Positions 1-8,047 are shown, counted from the first letter of the stretch. The stretch is DNA of 29,586 nt from DSUN01 sp035527715 (GCA_035527715.1 DATKZY010000086.1:1-29586); one strand, 5' to 3'. Numbers and translations are program-made. Notes: generated from the sequence alone by a model not told the origin.

Positions 1-11
1 TCGGACGCAAA

Positions 12-67
12 CCCACGGTTCCGCTTCGCTGCACCGTGGGCTGTACTCCGCCACGCCCTACGGGCGT
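12..67. repeat. Two adjacent hairpins, REP-like
   Basis: Positions 12-19 (CCCACGGT) and 33-40 (ACCGTGGG) form a perfect 8-bp inverted repeat with a 13-nt loop. Immediately after it, 53-58 (ACGCCC) pairs with 62-67 (GGGCGT) around a 3-nt loop. There is no T-run, so this looks more like a dispersed palindromic repeat than a classical terminator. The gene to the left lies outside the window, so a terminator role cannot be excluded. Confidence 0.45.
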
Positions 68-162
68 TCACGTTGCACCCTTGACCGTAGGAGATTACAC
101 GCACCCTTTTCTGCGGAGCACGGCCCCCCAATCCTGGCCAGCCGCTTCTCCTATCGTCCTCG

Positions 163-269
163 ATTCCCCCTGGCTTGAGGAGAGAAGAGTCGAGAACGAG
201 GACGAGGGACGAGGACGAGCAGGATTCGAGCGGAACGACGGACCCACCCGCACTGGGGCCATGCCCCAC
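163..269 (+). repeat. Dispersed GA-rich promoter-proximal element, copy 1
   Basis: This intergenic stretch matches, block by block, the minus strand of 9959-10106. Shared blocks in order are: ATTCCCCCTGGCTTGAG (163-179), the GA-rich block 196-218 (23 nt, one mismatch to the other copy), a GAGCGGAAC-like block (about 227-235), and ACTGGGGCCAT followed by CCCCAC (252-269). In both copies the last block ends 12-14 nt before a -35 box. It may be a mobile palindromic or leader repeat, or a shared upstream regulatory sequence. The function is unknown. Confidence 0.5.
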
Positions 270-283
270 TTGCTCGCCCGCCC

Positions 284-312
284 TTGACTCGCGCCCCCGC
301 ACCCTCTATCCT
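284..312 (+). promoter_or_regulatory. Sigma70-type promoter of the isomerase-like gene
   Basis: TTGACT (284-289), a 17-nt spacer, then TATCCT (307-312). Transcription would start near 319, leaving a leader of about 40 nt before the GTG at 360. It sits just downstream of the GA-rich dispersed element. Confidence 0.6.
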
Positions 313-359
313 ATGAGAAGCATCGCACCCCACCCCCCGAAGCCGAGAGGAGACCGGCC

Positions 360-1265
360 GTGACGAATGGACGCCTGACCCGCCGCGAACTGCTGCTCGC
401 CACAGGAGGGGGCGCGCTCGCCGCCTCCCTGCCCCTCGCCAGCCTGGCCGCCGACGAGCCCGCCGCCAAGCTCAAGGGCCGCATCCACCAGTCGGCCAGC
501 AAGTGGTGCTACGGCGGCATCCCGCTGCCCGAGCTGTGCGCCTTCGGCAAGAAGATCGGCCTCGAGGCCCTCGACCTGCTCGGCCCCGGCGACTTCAAGA
601 CCCTCAAGGAGCATGGCCTCGCCTGCTCCATGGTGAGCTGCAACAGCATCGGCAAGGGCTTCAACCGCACCGAGAACCACGAGGGCCTGATCAAGAACCT
701 CCGCCCCGCCATCGAGGCCACCTCCGCCGCAGGCTTCCCCAACGTCATCTGCTTCTCCGGCAACTGCCAGGGCATGCCCAAAGACGAGGGACTCAAGAAC
801 TGCGCCGAGGGCCTCAAGAAGATCGTCGGCTTCGCCGAGGAGAAAAAGGTCGTCCTCTGCATCGAATACCTCAACAGCAAGAACCACCGCGACTACATGG
901 CCGACGACAGCAAGTGGTGCTTCGACCTCATCAAAGCCGTCGGCTCGCCCAGCTTCAAGATCCTCTACGACATCTACCACGTCGCCATGATGGAGGCCCA
1001 GATCGTCGAGGAGGGCGGCAAGAAGGTCGCCAAGCACAACATCTGCCAGCTCATCAAGGACAATATTGACGCCATCGGCCACTTCCACACCGGCGGCTTC
1101 CCCGGCCGCAACGAGATCGACGACACCCAGCTCCTCGACTACCCGGCGATCATGAGGGCCATCGCCGAGGCCGGCTACAAGGGCTACGTCGCCCACGAAT
1201 TCGTGCCGAAGAACAAGAACAAGCTCGAATCCCTCGCCCAGGCCGTCAAGATCTGCGACGTGTAG
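360..1265 (+). CDS. Exported hydroxypyruvate isomerase-like TIM-barrel protein
   Basis: The 301-residue product belongs to the xylose-isomerase-like/AP-endonuclease-2 superfamily of sugar isomerases and epimerases. Several segments resemble hydroxypyruvate isomerase: CIEYLNSKNHRDY (metal-ligand Glu), KILYDIYHVAM (Asp and His), HFHTGGFPGRNEID and GYVAHEFVP near the C-terminus. The N-terminus has a twin-arginine signal (TRRELLLATGGGALAASLPL), so the protein is probably folded in the cytoplasm and exported by Tat, which is usual for this superfamily in planctomycetes. The GTG at 360 was chosen because it puts the Tat motif at residues 7-12 and has GAGAGGAG about 8 nt upstream. A strong promoter lies at 284-312. 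The substrate is not predictable: the family isomerises or epimerises ketose-like sugars, and the true substrate may be a product of the glycan enzymes nearby. Confidence 0.85.
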   Translation: MTNGRLTRRELLLATGGGALAASLPLASLAADEPAAKLKGRIHQSASKWCYGGIPLPELCAFGKKIGLEALDLLGPGDFKTLKEHGLACSMVSCNSIGKGFNRTENHEGLIKNLRPAIEATSAAGFPNVICFSGNCQGMPKDEGLKNCAEGLKKIVGFAEEKKVVLCIEYLNSKNHRDYMADDSKWCFDLIKAVGSPSFKILYDIYHVAMMEAQIVEEGGKKVAKHNICQLIKDNIDAIGHFHTGGFPGRNEIDDTQLLDYPAIMRAIAEAGYKGYVAHEFVPKNKNKLESLAQAVKICDV

Positions 1266-1296
1266 GCAAGAAACGAGCCCGCGAAACACGCGAAAG

Positions 1297-1346
1297 GACG
1301 CGAAAGGGACGGAGCCGCAGAGACGCTCGGGTTCCCCTTTCGCGTC
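1297..1346. terminator. Inverted repeat after the isomerase-like gene
   Basis: Positions 1297-1308 (GACGCGAAAGGG) and 1335-1346 (CCCTTTCGCGTC) pair perfectly over 12 bp with a 26-nt loop. It lies 31 nt after the stop codon. No T-run follows, only ATTTG, so it may be a factor-independent terminator of poor type or a simple palindromic repeat. It separates the isomerase-like gene from the following gene. Confidence 0.4.
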
Positions 1347-1389
1347 ATTTGCCTGTCTCGCGGCCCCCCCCCCTGCCCCCGGAGGGACG

Positions 1390-2124
1390 ATGGGGAAGGA
1401 AACGCCCAAGGCACGGCTGAAGCGCGAGTTCCGCAGCCTGTTCCGGTCCATGGACTTCGTGGCCGACAACTACCTGCGGGGCAACGACCGCCCGGACAAG
1501 ACGGTCGAGCGGTTCGCCGAGGTCTACCAGCAACTCGGCGTCGCCTGGGAGTATCTGGCCTTACACTGCAAGCACTGGGACGGCTATCGGAAGGCCCGCG
1601 AGGGCAAGATGGCCTGCCGCATCTGCGGCAAGATCAAGGGGACGGACGAGCACTGGTTGCTGCTCCCGGGCAAAGGCCCGAAGCGAATCGGCCGCCGGGC
1701 CACGCCCACCTCGAAGGAGGTCTTCCCCACGGAGAAGCAGGCGCTCGTCGTCGCCGACACCATCGCATTCCACGGCGCGACCCTCGAAGTCAAGGTCTGC
1801 AACGCCCATAAGTCCCGCCTGTCCCGTCGCATTGCCCGTGATATCACCATCGCCGCCGACCGCATCATCAAGCTGCGCGAGGGACACGTCGAGTGCTGGC
1901 TCGACACCCATCTCGTCCACGTCCGGTGGAAGCCTGAGCCCCGCGGCAAGCGCGCGCCCACCTACGGCGCTTTCCCGTGGGAGTTGACCAAGGCCCGGCT
2001 CAAGAACTTCCCCATCATCCTCGAGCACGACGCCAAGGGCCGGTTCACCGGCCTGACGATCCTCGAGCCGGCATCTTCGACCGGGAAGGGGAGGGGGAAG
2101 CCGCGCAAGAGAATGGTCCTCTGA
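1390..2124 (+). CDS. Uncharacterised protein with a possible CxxC...CxxH zinc site
   Basis: I do not recognise this 244-residue protein. The ATG at 1390 follows GGAGGG (1381-1386), a strong ribosome-binding site with a short spacer. The protein is basic and soluble, with no signal peptide or membrane segment. Cys76-x2-Cys79 (CRIC) and Cys137-x2-His140 (CNAH) could together bind one zinc ion, in the manner of treble-clef or HNH-like knuckles. A Trp/Arg-rich segment follows (ECWLDTHLVHVRWKPEPRGKR), then a beta-rich C-terminal part that ends in a basic tail (GKGRGKPRKRM). This composition would fit nucleic-acid binding, but that is inference only. Codon use matches the neighbours, the frame is open throughout, and it is clearly a better coding candidate than the antisense frames. 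Confidence 0.7.
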   Translation: MGKETPKARLKREFRSLFRSMDFVADNYLRGNDRPDKTVERFAEVYQQLGVAWEYLALHCKHWDGYRKAREGKMACRICGKIKGTDEHWLLLPGKGPKRIGRRATPTSKEVFPTEKQALVVADTIAFHGATLEVKVCNAHKSRLSRRIARDITIAADRIIKLREGHVECWLDTHLVHVRWKPEPRGKRAPTYGAFPWELTKARLKNFPIILEHDAKGRFTGLTILEPASSTGKGRGKPRKRMVL

Positions 2125-2307
2125 ATACGCGGAACACGCAAAGTGCCGGTATCTGATCCGGGATGCCACCACACGCATCGTTCTGAGCAGAGCGGCGCCG
2201 TGTCGAAAAATGAAGGGTCGTGTCGAAAAGTGACTGAATTTGCGCATGCGAGGCTAAGCCATTGCTGCTCAATGGGTTAGGGGGAATCTGGCGGCCATGG
2301 GGGCCTC
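2125..2307. other. Convergent intergenic region with a short direct repeat and hairpin
   Basis: This gap lies between two convergent genes. CGTGTCGAAAA occurs at 2199-2209 and again at 2219-2229, a direct repeat of period 20. CCATTG (2259-2264) pairs with CAATGG (2270-2275) around 5 nt and could help end transcription from the minus-strand hydrolase gene. Nothing else was recognised. Confidence 0.35.
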
Positions 2308-4308
2308 TCACCGCGCTGTGAGGGTGATGAACGCGACGGAGTGGGCTGGGAGGGTGAAGGCGACCTCGCGGCCGGCGAGCTTCACCGGCAGGTCGGCCAC
2401 AACGTCCTCCCTCCGGTCCACGAAGGGGTGGGCGTCGGGGTCGCTGTGGCTGAGGGCGATGCCATCGGCCTTCGCGGGGTCGAAGCCGCGGAGGGCGATG
2501 CGGCAGGGGTAGGCTTTCGCCCACGAGCCGTTGGCCATCACAACGTAAACCGTTTTGCCATCATCACTTGCGGTGACGAGCACGGGCGTGAGCGGGCCGG
2601 TGACCTCGGCCTTGCCGATGCGGCCGGTGTGGAAGGGGGCAGTGCCCTCGATGGCCAGGACGTGGTCGCCGACGTGGCGGTTGAAGCAGTGGTAGAGCCA
2701 GTAGAACATCGAGCGCTTCTGCGGGGCCTCCTGGGCAAGGAAGCCGAAGCCCGGGGAGCGGAGGCGGGTGAACATTTCCCAGGAGCTTGCGCCGCGGAGG
2801 ATGTCCTCCCGGGTATAGTAGATCAGGCGCACGGCTCGATGTAACGTGCCGTAGATATTGGCGTTACGGTTCACGAAGTCGGCCTTTTCATCCTTCGGGC
2901 CGTGGCTGTGCATGCCCCACTCGGTGTCGAGCTGGCAGACATCGCGGCCCGGGTTGCAGGAGGCGATGAGGGCGTTCAACTTCAGGATTTCCAAGAGCTT
3001 ATGGTAGTTGGCCGAGAGAACGATGTCCTCGAACTTCCAGCGATTGACGTCGGCGAAGCAGTAGTGGTGGCCGACGACGAAGTCGTAGTGGCCTGCTGCC
3101 TTCTGGAGCAGGTAGCTGCACCAGGTGGGGCTGTGGGGGTTGACGGGGAGCCCTATCTTGGTGTCTGGCTGGACTTTACGCACGGCGGCCTCGACGGCGA
3201 GGAAGTGGTCGAGATAGGCGTCGGGCGTGGTGAAGACCATGCCCGAGCGGCCGAGGTAGGGCTCGTTGGCGACCTCCCAGTGGCGGAAGGCGTAGCCGCG
3301 GGCGAGCGAGTGGCGGGCGGCCTGCGCCCAGGATTCGGGGGGGAGCTTGCTGGTGGAGCCTTGCGTCTCAAGTTCAAGCACAGTCGTCCCTTGTGGAATG
3401 CCGACCCGCTTGAGGAGGGCGGCGGCCTTGTCGAGCGCGGCTTCAAGGCCGAAGGGCTCGTCGCCGACGGCGTAGAAGCGGGTCATGGGCAGCCGCATCT
3501 CCCTTATTGCTTGCTCCAGCTCGGGATGCAGCACGTAGTCGCCCTCTTTCGAGTAGGGCACGCGCGACCAGCCCGCAACACGGTGGAAGGAGACGCCGCC
3601 CGCGAGGCGGGTGGCGCGGCGGAGGCGCTTGGTGGCGTCCACCGTAAGTTCAACCCGCTCGCCGGGTTGCAGCCTGTGCTCAAGAGGCGGGACCTCGATG
3701 CTCTCGATGGGCACGAGGCGCTCCTTGCGGGGGCTGGCCGCCTCGGTGACGGTCACGTCGTCAATCCAAAGTGTGCGCTCCTCTCGACTTACGCTCGTGG
3801 CCTTGAACGTCAGGAGCAGCAGGCGGGCGCGGTCGGCGAAGAAGTCCCAGCCCTCGTGGATTTCGAACCTGAACTCCTTCCACTCAGGCCCGACCTCGAT
3901 GGGGTGGAAGCCTGGGGAGGGGGCGTCCACGTAGGGGGCGATGCTCTCGTAAGCATCGAAGCCGAAAGTACTTCCGCCGAGCTTGTCGGCCCGCGCCCAG
4001 AAGGAGACGCTGTAGGCCATTCCGCGTTTCGTGCGGATCGCCTGGTCGGGCGACGAGACGACGTAGCCTGCGGTGTTGGCGGGGTGGTGGATTCGGAAGC
4101 AGGCTTTGCCGCTGTGGGGGTTCGAGGTGTCGCGCGTGAAGTTCTTGGGGTCCTTGTACTTAGAGGCGCCCCACATCGCCCAGCCGGGCGGGGGGCTCTT
4201 GGGCGATTCGAGCTCGAAGTCGCCGTTGGGGGCCAGGTTCTCGGCGGCGATGGCTGGCAGTGCCGCGCACAGAAGAAGCAAAGACTGCGCTGGCAAGCAC
4301 TTACGCAT
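2308..4308 (-). CDS. Secreted clan-A glycoside hydrolase with N-terminal carbohydrate-binding module
   Basis: The product has 666 residues. The start at 4308 gives a clear signal peptide (MRKCLPAQSLLLLCAALPAIAA) and has GGAGG upstream; frames that begin earlier lie inside the sulfatase and lack such a signal. Residues about 23-190 resemble a CBM4/9-type jelly roll (NLAPNGDFELES... LWIDDVTVTEA). Residues about 260-580 look like a GH-A clan TIM barrel of GH39 or similar type. The likely acid/base is Glu349 in WEVANEPYLG and the likely nucleophile is Glu463 in QLDTEWGMHSHG. A beta-sandwich C-terminal domain follows, ending in HSVAFITLTAR. The gene starts inside the last codons of the sulfatase gene (8-nt overlap), so the two are probably co-translated and act on the same, possibly sulfated, glycan. 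The family assignment below clan level is uncertain. Confidence 0.8.
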   Translation of the reverse strand: MRKCLPAQSLLLLCAALPAIAAENLAPNGDFELESPKSPPPGWAMWGASKYKDPKNFTRDTSNPHSGKACFRIHHPANTAGYVVSSPDQAIRTKRGMAYSVSFWARADKLGGSTFGFDAYESIAPYVDAPSPGFHPIEVGPEWKEFRFEIHEGWDFFADRARLLLLTFKATSVSREERTLWIDDVTVTEAASPRKERLVPIESIEVPPLEHRLQPGERVELTVDATKRLRRATRLAGGVSFHRVAGWSRVPYSKEGDYVLHPELEQAIREMRLPMTRFYAVGDEPFGLEAALDKAAALLKRVGIPQGTTVLELETQGSTSKLPPESWAQAARHSLARGYAFRHWEVANEPYLGRSGMVFTTPDAYLDHFLAVEAAVRKVQPDTKIGLPVNPHSPTWCSYLLQKAAGHYDFVVGHHYCFADVNRWKFEDIVLSANYHKLLEILKLNALIASCNPGRDVCQLDTEWGMHSHGPKDEKADFVNRNANIYGTLHRAVRLIYYTREDILRGASSWEMFTRLRSPGFGFLAQEAPQKRSMFYWLYHCFNRHVGDHVLAIEGTAPFHTGRIGKAEVTGPLTPVLVTASDDGKTVYVVMANGSWAKAYPCRIALRGFDPAKADGIALSHSDPDAHPFVDRREDVVADLPVKLAGREVAFTLPAHSVAFITLTAR

Positions 4309-5854
4309 GGCAGAGCCTCCGAGGGAGAGGGGACTCCGTGAGGAGAAGCTCGTGGAGCAGCCACTGGTGCAGGCTGTCGCGGACCGAGCGGTGCGCGGGC
4401 GAGGACCAGAGGTTGTGGAGCTGGCCAGGGTCTTCCTGGAGGTCGAACAGCTCGCCATAAGTCTGCCCGGAATATACGGTTAGCTGGTGGCGCTCGGTAA
4501 CGAGGGTGCGGAGGCGGAGGCCGAGGTAATCCTCGTCGTTCTCGACGATCACGGCCTCGCGGAGGGCGGGCCGCTCGCCTCGGAGGACGGGGCCGAGCGA
4601 GAGGCCGGGCCAGGGCGGGGGCATCTGCGGGCACTCGGGCGTCGCGGGCACGGGGCCTTCGGGCACCGGCACGCCGGCGAGGTCGAGGACCGTTGGGGCG
4701 AAGTCGAGGTGGCTGGCCAAGGCGTTGGTCGTCACGCCCGCGGGGAAATGCCCGGGCCACGACCAGAGGAAGGGCACTTTCAGCAGGCCGTCGAAGTGGA
4801 ACGGCCCCTTGTTGATCAGCCAGTGGTCGCCCATCATGTCCCCGTGGTCGGACATGAACGAGACGACGGTGTTCTCCCTAAGCCCTGATTTATCAAGGGC
4901 TTCGAGGATGCGGCCTATGTGGTGGTCGAAGAGCGAGATCATGCCGTAGGTGAGGGCGAGGATTTCGCGGAGCGGCTCGTCGGCCATGCGGGTGGCGTGG
5001 ACGCGGCCGCTGAGCCGGCGGTCGCGCTCGACGATCTCCCGGAAGTGGGGCGGCAAGTCGTCGAGCTCGCCCTTGCGACGGGCCGGGAGCGGGATGTCCG
5101 CCGGGTCGTACATTTCCGACCACGGGGCAGGCGGGCAGTAGGGGTGGTGGGGGTCGGGGAAGGAGCACCAGAGGAAGAAAGGCTTGTCCTGCTGCGCCGC
5201 GGCTTCGTTGACGAAGGCGATGGTGCGGTCGGCGACCCAGGCGGAGTGGTGCAACTCCTGCGGCAGGGCGGACTTCCAGGCCTGCTCGGCGTTGTGGGGC
5301 GTGGGGGTGCCGGCCTTGGGCTGGAGGAGGTCGAAGCCGTCGGGCCGCTGGGCGACGAGCCAGGCCCGGTAATCGCCCCACATCCAGGAGCCGTGGCCGC
5401 CGGCGAAATCCACTCCCTCGAGGCCGTAGTAGGGCGTGGGGATGGCGGCGACGCGGCCGCTGTCCCACAGCGCCCGGCTCTCGGGGAACTCGGCGGGGTC
5501 GAGTTCCTCGACGGGTCGGCCGTTCGGGGTGCCGAAGGTGCGGAGGTGGAGCTTGCCGACCGAGTGGGTGCGATAGCCGGCCTGGCGGAGCGCCTCGGTC
5601 ATCGTCGGCACGGAGGGATCGAGGGGGATGCCGTTGGTCCGCACGCCGTGGCCGCGGGCGGCGCGGCCGGTGAAGAAGGTCGCGCGGGCGGGCATGCAGA
5701 GCGGGTTGTTGACGTAGGCGCGCGAGAAGCGGACGCCCTCCGCCGCGAGGCGGTCAATCCCTGGCGTGCGCACGACGGGGTTGCCCGCGCAGCCGAGGTG
5801 GTCGGCCCGGTGCTGGTCGGTCACGATGCACAGGAAGTTCGGGCGGTTTGGCAC
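4301..5854 (-). CDS. Arylsulfatase-type sulfatase (type I, formylglycine)
   Basis: This 517-residue sulfatase begins directly with the family's metal-binding start (RPNFLCIVTDQHRADHLG). The modification motif C-x-P-x-R is present as C53-M-P-A-R57 in NNPLCMPARATFFTG, so Cys53 would be oxidised to formylglycine. The downstream MSDHGDMMGDHWLINKG segment supplies further metal ligands and the conserved Lys. The GTG start at 5854 has AGGAG 7 nt upstream and matches the usual N-terminus of the family. No signal peptide is visible, which is unusual beside a secreted hydrolase and suggests either a cytoplasmic enzyme or one acting on imported oligosaccharide. No maturase gene (anSME) is in the window. 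Its end overlaps the hydrolase start by 8 nt, which supports a two-gene operon driven from 5913-5940. Confidence 0.93.
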   Translation of the reverse strand: MPNRPNFLCIVTDQHRADHLGCAGNPVVRTPGIDRLAAEGVRFSRAYVNNPLCMPARATFFTGRAARGHGVRTNGIPLDPSVPTMTEALRQAGYRTHSVGKLHLRTFGTPNGRPVEELDPAEFPESRALWDSGRVAAIPTPYYGLEGVDFAGGHGSWMWGDYRAWLVAQRPDGFDLLQPKAGTPTPHNAEQAWKSALPQELHHSAWVADRTIAFVNEAAAQQDKPFFLWCSFPDPHHPYCPPAPWSEMYDPADIPLPARRKGELDDLPPHFREIVERDRRLSGRVHATRMADEPLREILALTYGMISLFDHHIGRILEALDKSGLRENTVVSFMSDHGDMMGDHWLINKGPFHFDGLLKVPFLWSWPGHFPAGVTTNALASHLDFAPTVLDLAGVPVPEGPVPATPECPQMPPPWPGLSLGPVLRGERPALREAVIVENDEDYLGLRLRTLVTERHQLTVYSGQTYGELFDLQEDPGQLHNLWSSPAHRSVRDSLHQWLLHELLLTESPLPRRLCHA

Positions 5855-5912
5855 GTGTCGTCTCCTGTTCGCTCCGCGGCGCGCCGGGAAGGGATCCCAG
5901 ATTCCGGATCAC

Positions 5913-5940
5913 AGATTACAGATCGGGGCGCGGAAAGCAA
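5913..5940 (-). promoter_or_regulatory. Probable promoter of the sulfatase-hydrolase operon
   Basis: On the minus strand TTGCTT (5935-5940) and TAATCT (5913-5918) are separated by 16 nt. Transcription would start about 50 nt upstream of the GTG at 5854. Short ATCTG/GATCC repeats overlap the -10 region. Confidence 0.5.
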
Positions 5941-5974
5941 GGGCAGGATGCGGGCGCGACCGTGGGAAGGCGGC

Positions 5975-8047
5975 TCACATCAGGTGGATGCCGAGCTGGC
6001 GGAGGGCGGCTTCGGCGCCGGGGTCGAGGTGGGCGACGCGGAGGACGGCCGCGGTGTCGGAAAGCCTGCGAACCAGCAGCGGGGCGATCTCGGGGAGGCG
6101 CAGCGCGGCGTCGAGGGCCTCGGCCGACGGCAGCTCGAGGACGTGCAGGGTGCAGATTTCGGCGGGGTAAACGCTGGCGGCCCAGTTGCGGATGCAGTAC
6201 TCGATGTTCTGGGAAAGGGGCGCGCGGATGTGGGCGCGAAGGGTGGCAAGGATGTCCTCGGCGCCCAGGCCGCGGAGGACGGCGCGCTGGACGCTTTCCT
6301 GGGTGATGCGCAGGTGGAGGGTGACCTCGCGCTTGCCGCGCTCGCAGAAGGCGGCGAGGCGGTGGAGGAGCGCGACGTGGCCCTCGTCGGGGAAGAGGAC
6401 GACCTCGAAGTCGGGGTTGACGAGGAGGAGCGGGCCGGCGGGGTCGGGCAGGGGCTCGCGGGCCAGGACGAGACGGGCGAGGGGCGAGGCGGCGACGAAC
6501 GAGTGGTCGCCCTGGCGCCCCACGTCGAGGACGCCGGCGTAGTTGAGGGCCTGGAGCAGGGGCTCGCGGGCGGCGGCGGCGAGTGCGCCGACGGTGCTGA
6601 GGGCGCGGGTGGCGGGCCACCAGGCGCCATCGGGCGCCGCGGGCTCGGGGCCGGGCACGGGGCCTTCCTCGATGCGTTCGAGGAGGAAGCGGGCGACGAC
6701 TCGCGCGAGGAAGGCGTTAGTGGGGGCCCAGCAACCGGGGGGCCAGCCGGCCAGCACGTCGCGCGCGGCGGCCGCCAGGGCGCGGAAGTGGTGGGGCGGA
6801 CACGTGCTCTCGCCGAGCCGCAGCAGGGCGTCGAGGAGCTGGGGGGCCTGCTCGGCGAGAGGCAGCCGCTCCCAGTCGGCCGCGGCGCGGGTGGCGTGGG
6901 CGCGTTCGTCGGCGTGGCGCTCGAGGAGGCCCAGCTCCTGGGCAACGGAGAGCTTGAAGGCAAGGAGGGACTCCTCGTCCATGAAGAAGGTGTTGCGGAG
7001 GGCCATCTGGGGGGCGATCAGGTTCCGCGTGCCCTTGAAGAATCGGCCGGCGGCGGTGAGCTTGGAGGGGTTGGCGCGGAGGAAGTCCACGGCGGCCAGG
7101 ACGTCGGTGAGGAAGTCGATCCCGCAGGCGTAGACGTGGTCGAGCGTGTCGCGGGACGGGGACGTCCCGCCTGCAATGCCGCGCGCGGCGGCGTGGGCCT
7201 CGACGAGTTCCTGGTAGAGGACGAGGCAGCCGTGGTCGTCGCCGAGGCCGTGGTCGAGGAGCGAGAGATGGCCGAAGGTGCCCAGGAACGCGGCCTCGAG
7301 GGCGGCGCGCCAGCGGGGGCTGTCCACGCTCTCGATGTCGAGGCCGAGCGACGGGAAGCGTTCGAGGGGCAGGATGCCGGCGTGGTCGTCGAGGGCGAGG
7401 CGGACGGCGCGCTGGATGGCCGGCTCGGGGAGCGCGGCGAGGCGCCGCTCGATGGCCCGCGGCTCGGCGAGCGTGGCGAGGAGGCCGCCGGGCGCGGGGT
7501 CGGCCGGCGCGAGGCGCTCGCGCTGCGAGGGGTCGAGCCGCGCGAGGAAGCGGCGCAGGCTGAGCATGATGTCCGGCTCGCGGATGTCGAGGTTGAGGAC
7601 CTCGGCCAACGCGTCGCCCAGCTCCTGGGGCACGAGGGCGCGGCCTTCGACGGGCTCGGGCCGCCCTGAGCTTGCCGAAGGGCGGAGGCAGTCGGGGCGG
7701 CCGCCGTTGCGGGGCGCGGCGCAGCCGACGAAGCCACGGCGGGAGAGTTCCTCGACGACCTCGTGCTCGGCTTGAGCGGTAGCGGGCGGGCCGGCGACGC
7801 GGCGGAAGAGGAGCCTGGCATCGCCCTCGTAGCCCTCCTGGCGCAGGAGGGCGCGGAGGAGGTCCTGGGCGACGGGCGTGAGGGCCTGGAACGCCTCGCG
7901 CACCCGCTCGGGGCCGAGCATGGCCTGGCGCAGGAGGCGGAGCAGCTCGCTCTTGGACGCGCTGCGACTCGTCGCCGGCGCCCAGAGCCACTGGAGGAGC
8001 TGGAGGCTGGCGATGCTGCGGGAGTTGAGGAAGTCATCGAGCTGCAT
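5975..8047 (-). CDS. Helicase-associated partner of XPB (Helicase_C_3 / XPB N-terminal-like)
   Basis: The product has 690 residues if started at the ATG at 8047 (MQLDDFLNSRSIASLQLLQW). A GTG at 8083 is in frame but has no ribosome-binding site. The N-terminal half is helical and winged-helix-like (LRLLRQAMLGPERVREAFQA; LTPVAQDLLRALL). The C-terminal part (about residues 450-690), with LLLVNPDFEVVLFPDEGHV and LHLRITQESVQRAVLRGL, matches the domain shared with XPB/Ssl2 proteins (PF13625 type). Actinobacteria have such a gene next to their XPB gene (mycobacterial Rv0862c beside ercc3). Here too it lies directly downstream of XPB, separated by 85 nt. It presumably helps XPB bind or unwind DNA. 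Two palindromic repeats are embedded in frame, at 7151-7170 and 7644-7682, and encode unusual inserts (GIAGGTSPSRD and SASSGRPEPVEGR). Confidence 0.8.
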   Translation of the reverse strand: MQLDDFLNSRSIASLQLLQWLWAPATSRSASKSELLRLLRQAMLGPERVREAFQALTPVAQDLLRALLRQEGYEGDARLLFRRVAGPPATAQAEHEVVEELSRRGFVGCAAPRNGGRPDCLRPSASSGRPEPVEGRALVPQELGDALAEVLNLDIREPDIMLSLRRFLARLDPSQRERLAPADPAPGGLLATLAEPRAIERRLAALPEPAIQRAVRLALDDHAGILPLERFPSLGLDIESVDSPRWRAALEAAFLGTFGHLSLLDHGLGDDHGCLVLYQELVEAHAAARGIAGGTSPSRDTLDHVYACGIDFLTDVLAAVDFLRANPSKLTAAGRFFKGTRNLIAPQMALRNTFFMDEESLLAFKLSVAQELGLLERHADERAHATRAAADWERLPLAEQAPQLLDALLRLGESTCPPHHFRALAAAARDVLAGWPPGCWAPTNAFLARVVARFLLERIEEGPVPGPEPAAPDGAWWPATRALSTVGALAAAAREPLLQALNYAGVLDVGRQGDHSFVAASPLARLVLAREPLPDPAGPLLLVNPDFEVVLFPDEGHVALLHRLAAFCERGKREVTLHLRITQESVQRAVLRGLGAEDILATLRAHIRAPLSQNIEYCIRNWAASVYPAEICTLHVLELPSAEALDAALRLPEIAPLLVRRLSDTAAVLRVAHLDPGAEAALRQLGIHLM
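7151..7170. repeat. Palindrome embedded in the helicase-partner gene (GC type)
   Basis: GCGGGACG (7151-7158) and CGTCCCGC (7163-7170) form a perfect 8-bp stem around 4 nt, followed by CTGCAATGCC. On the coding strand it reads as an in-frame Gly/Ser/Pro-rich insert (GIAGGTSPSRD). Hairpins of this type are common as dispersed intergenic repeats in GC-rich genomes, so this is probably a repeat that landed in the gene. Confidence 0.5.
7644..7682. repeat. Dispersed TTCGAC palindrome inserted in frame in the helicase-partner gene
   Basis: The left arm starts CCTTCGACGGGCTCGGG and the right arm, read in reverse complement, starts CCTTCGGCAAGCTCAGGG; the two arms match at most positions. The coding strand reads SASSGRPEPVEGR, the peptide signature typical of a widespread palindromic repeat in environmental bacteria. 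It sits in a loop-like stretch between NGGRPDCLRP and ALVPQELGD and keeps the frame open. Confidence 0.65.

Noticed and set aside
5884..5930. ATCTG/GATCC repeats as a regulatory array
   Set aside because: The units are short, irregular and only a few in number; such low-complexity text is common in intergenic DNA and does not by itself indicate protein sites.
4919..7669. Very long open frame (916 codons) on the plus strand
   Set aside because: It is antisense to the sulfatase and helicase-partner genes, has a Gly/Ala/Glu/Val-rich composition with no domain, and follows from the GC-rich third positions of the real genes.
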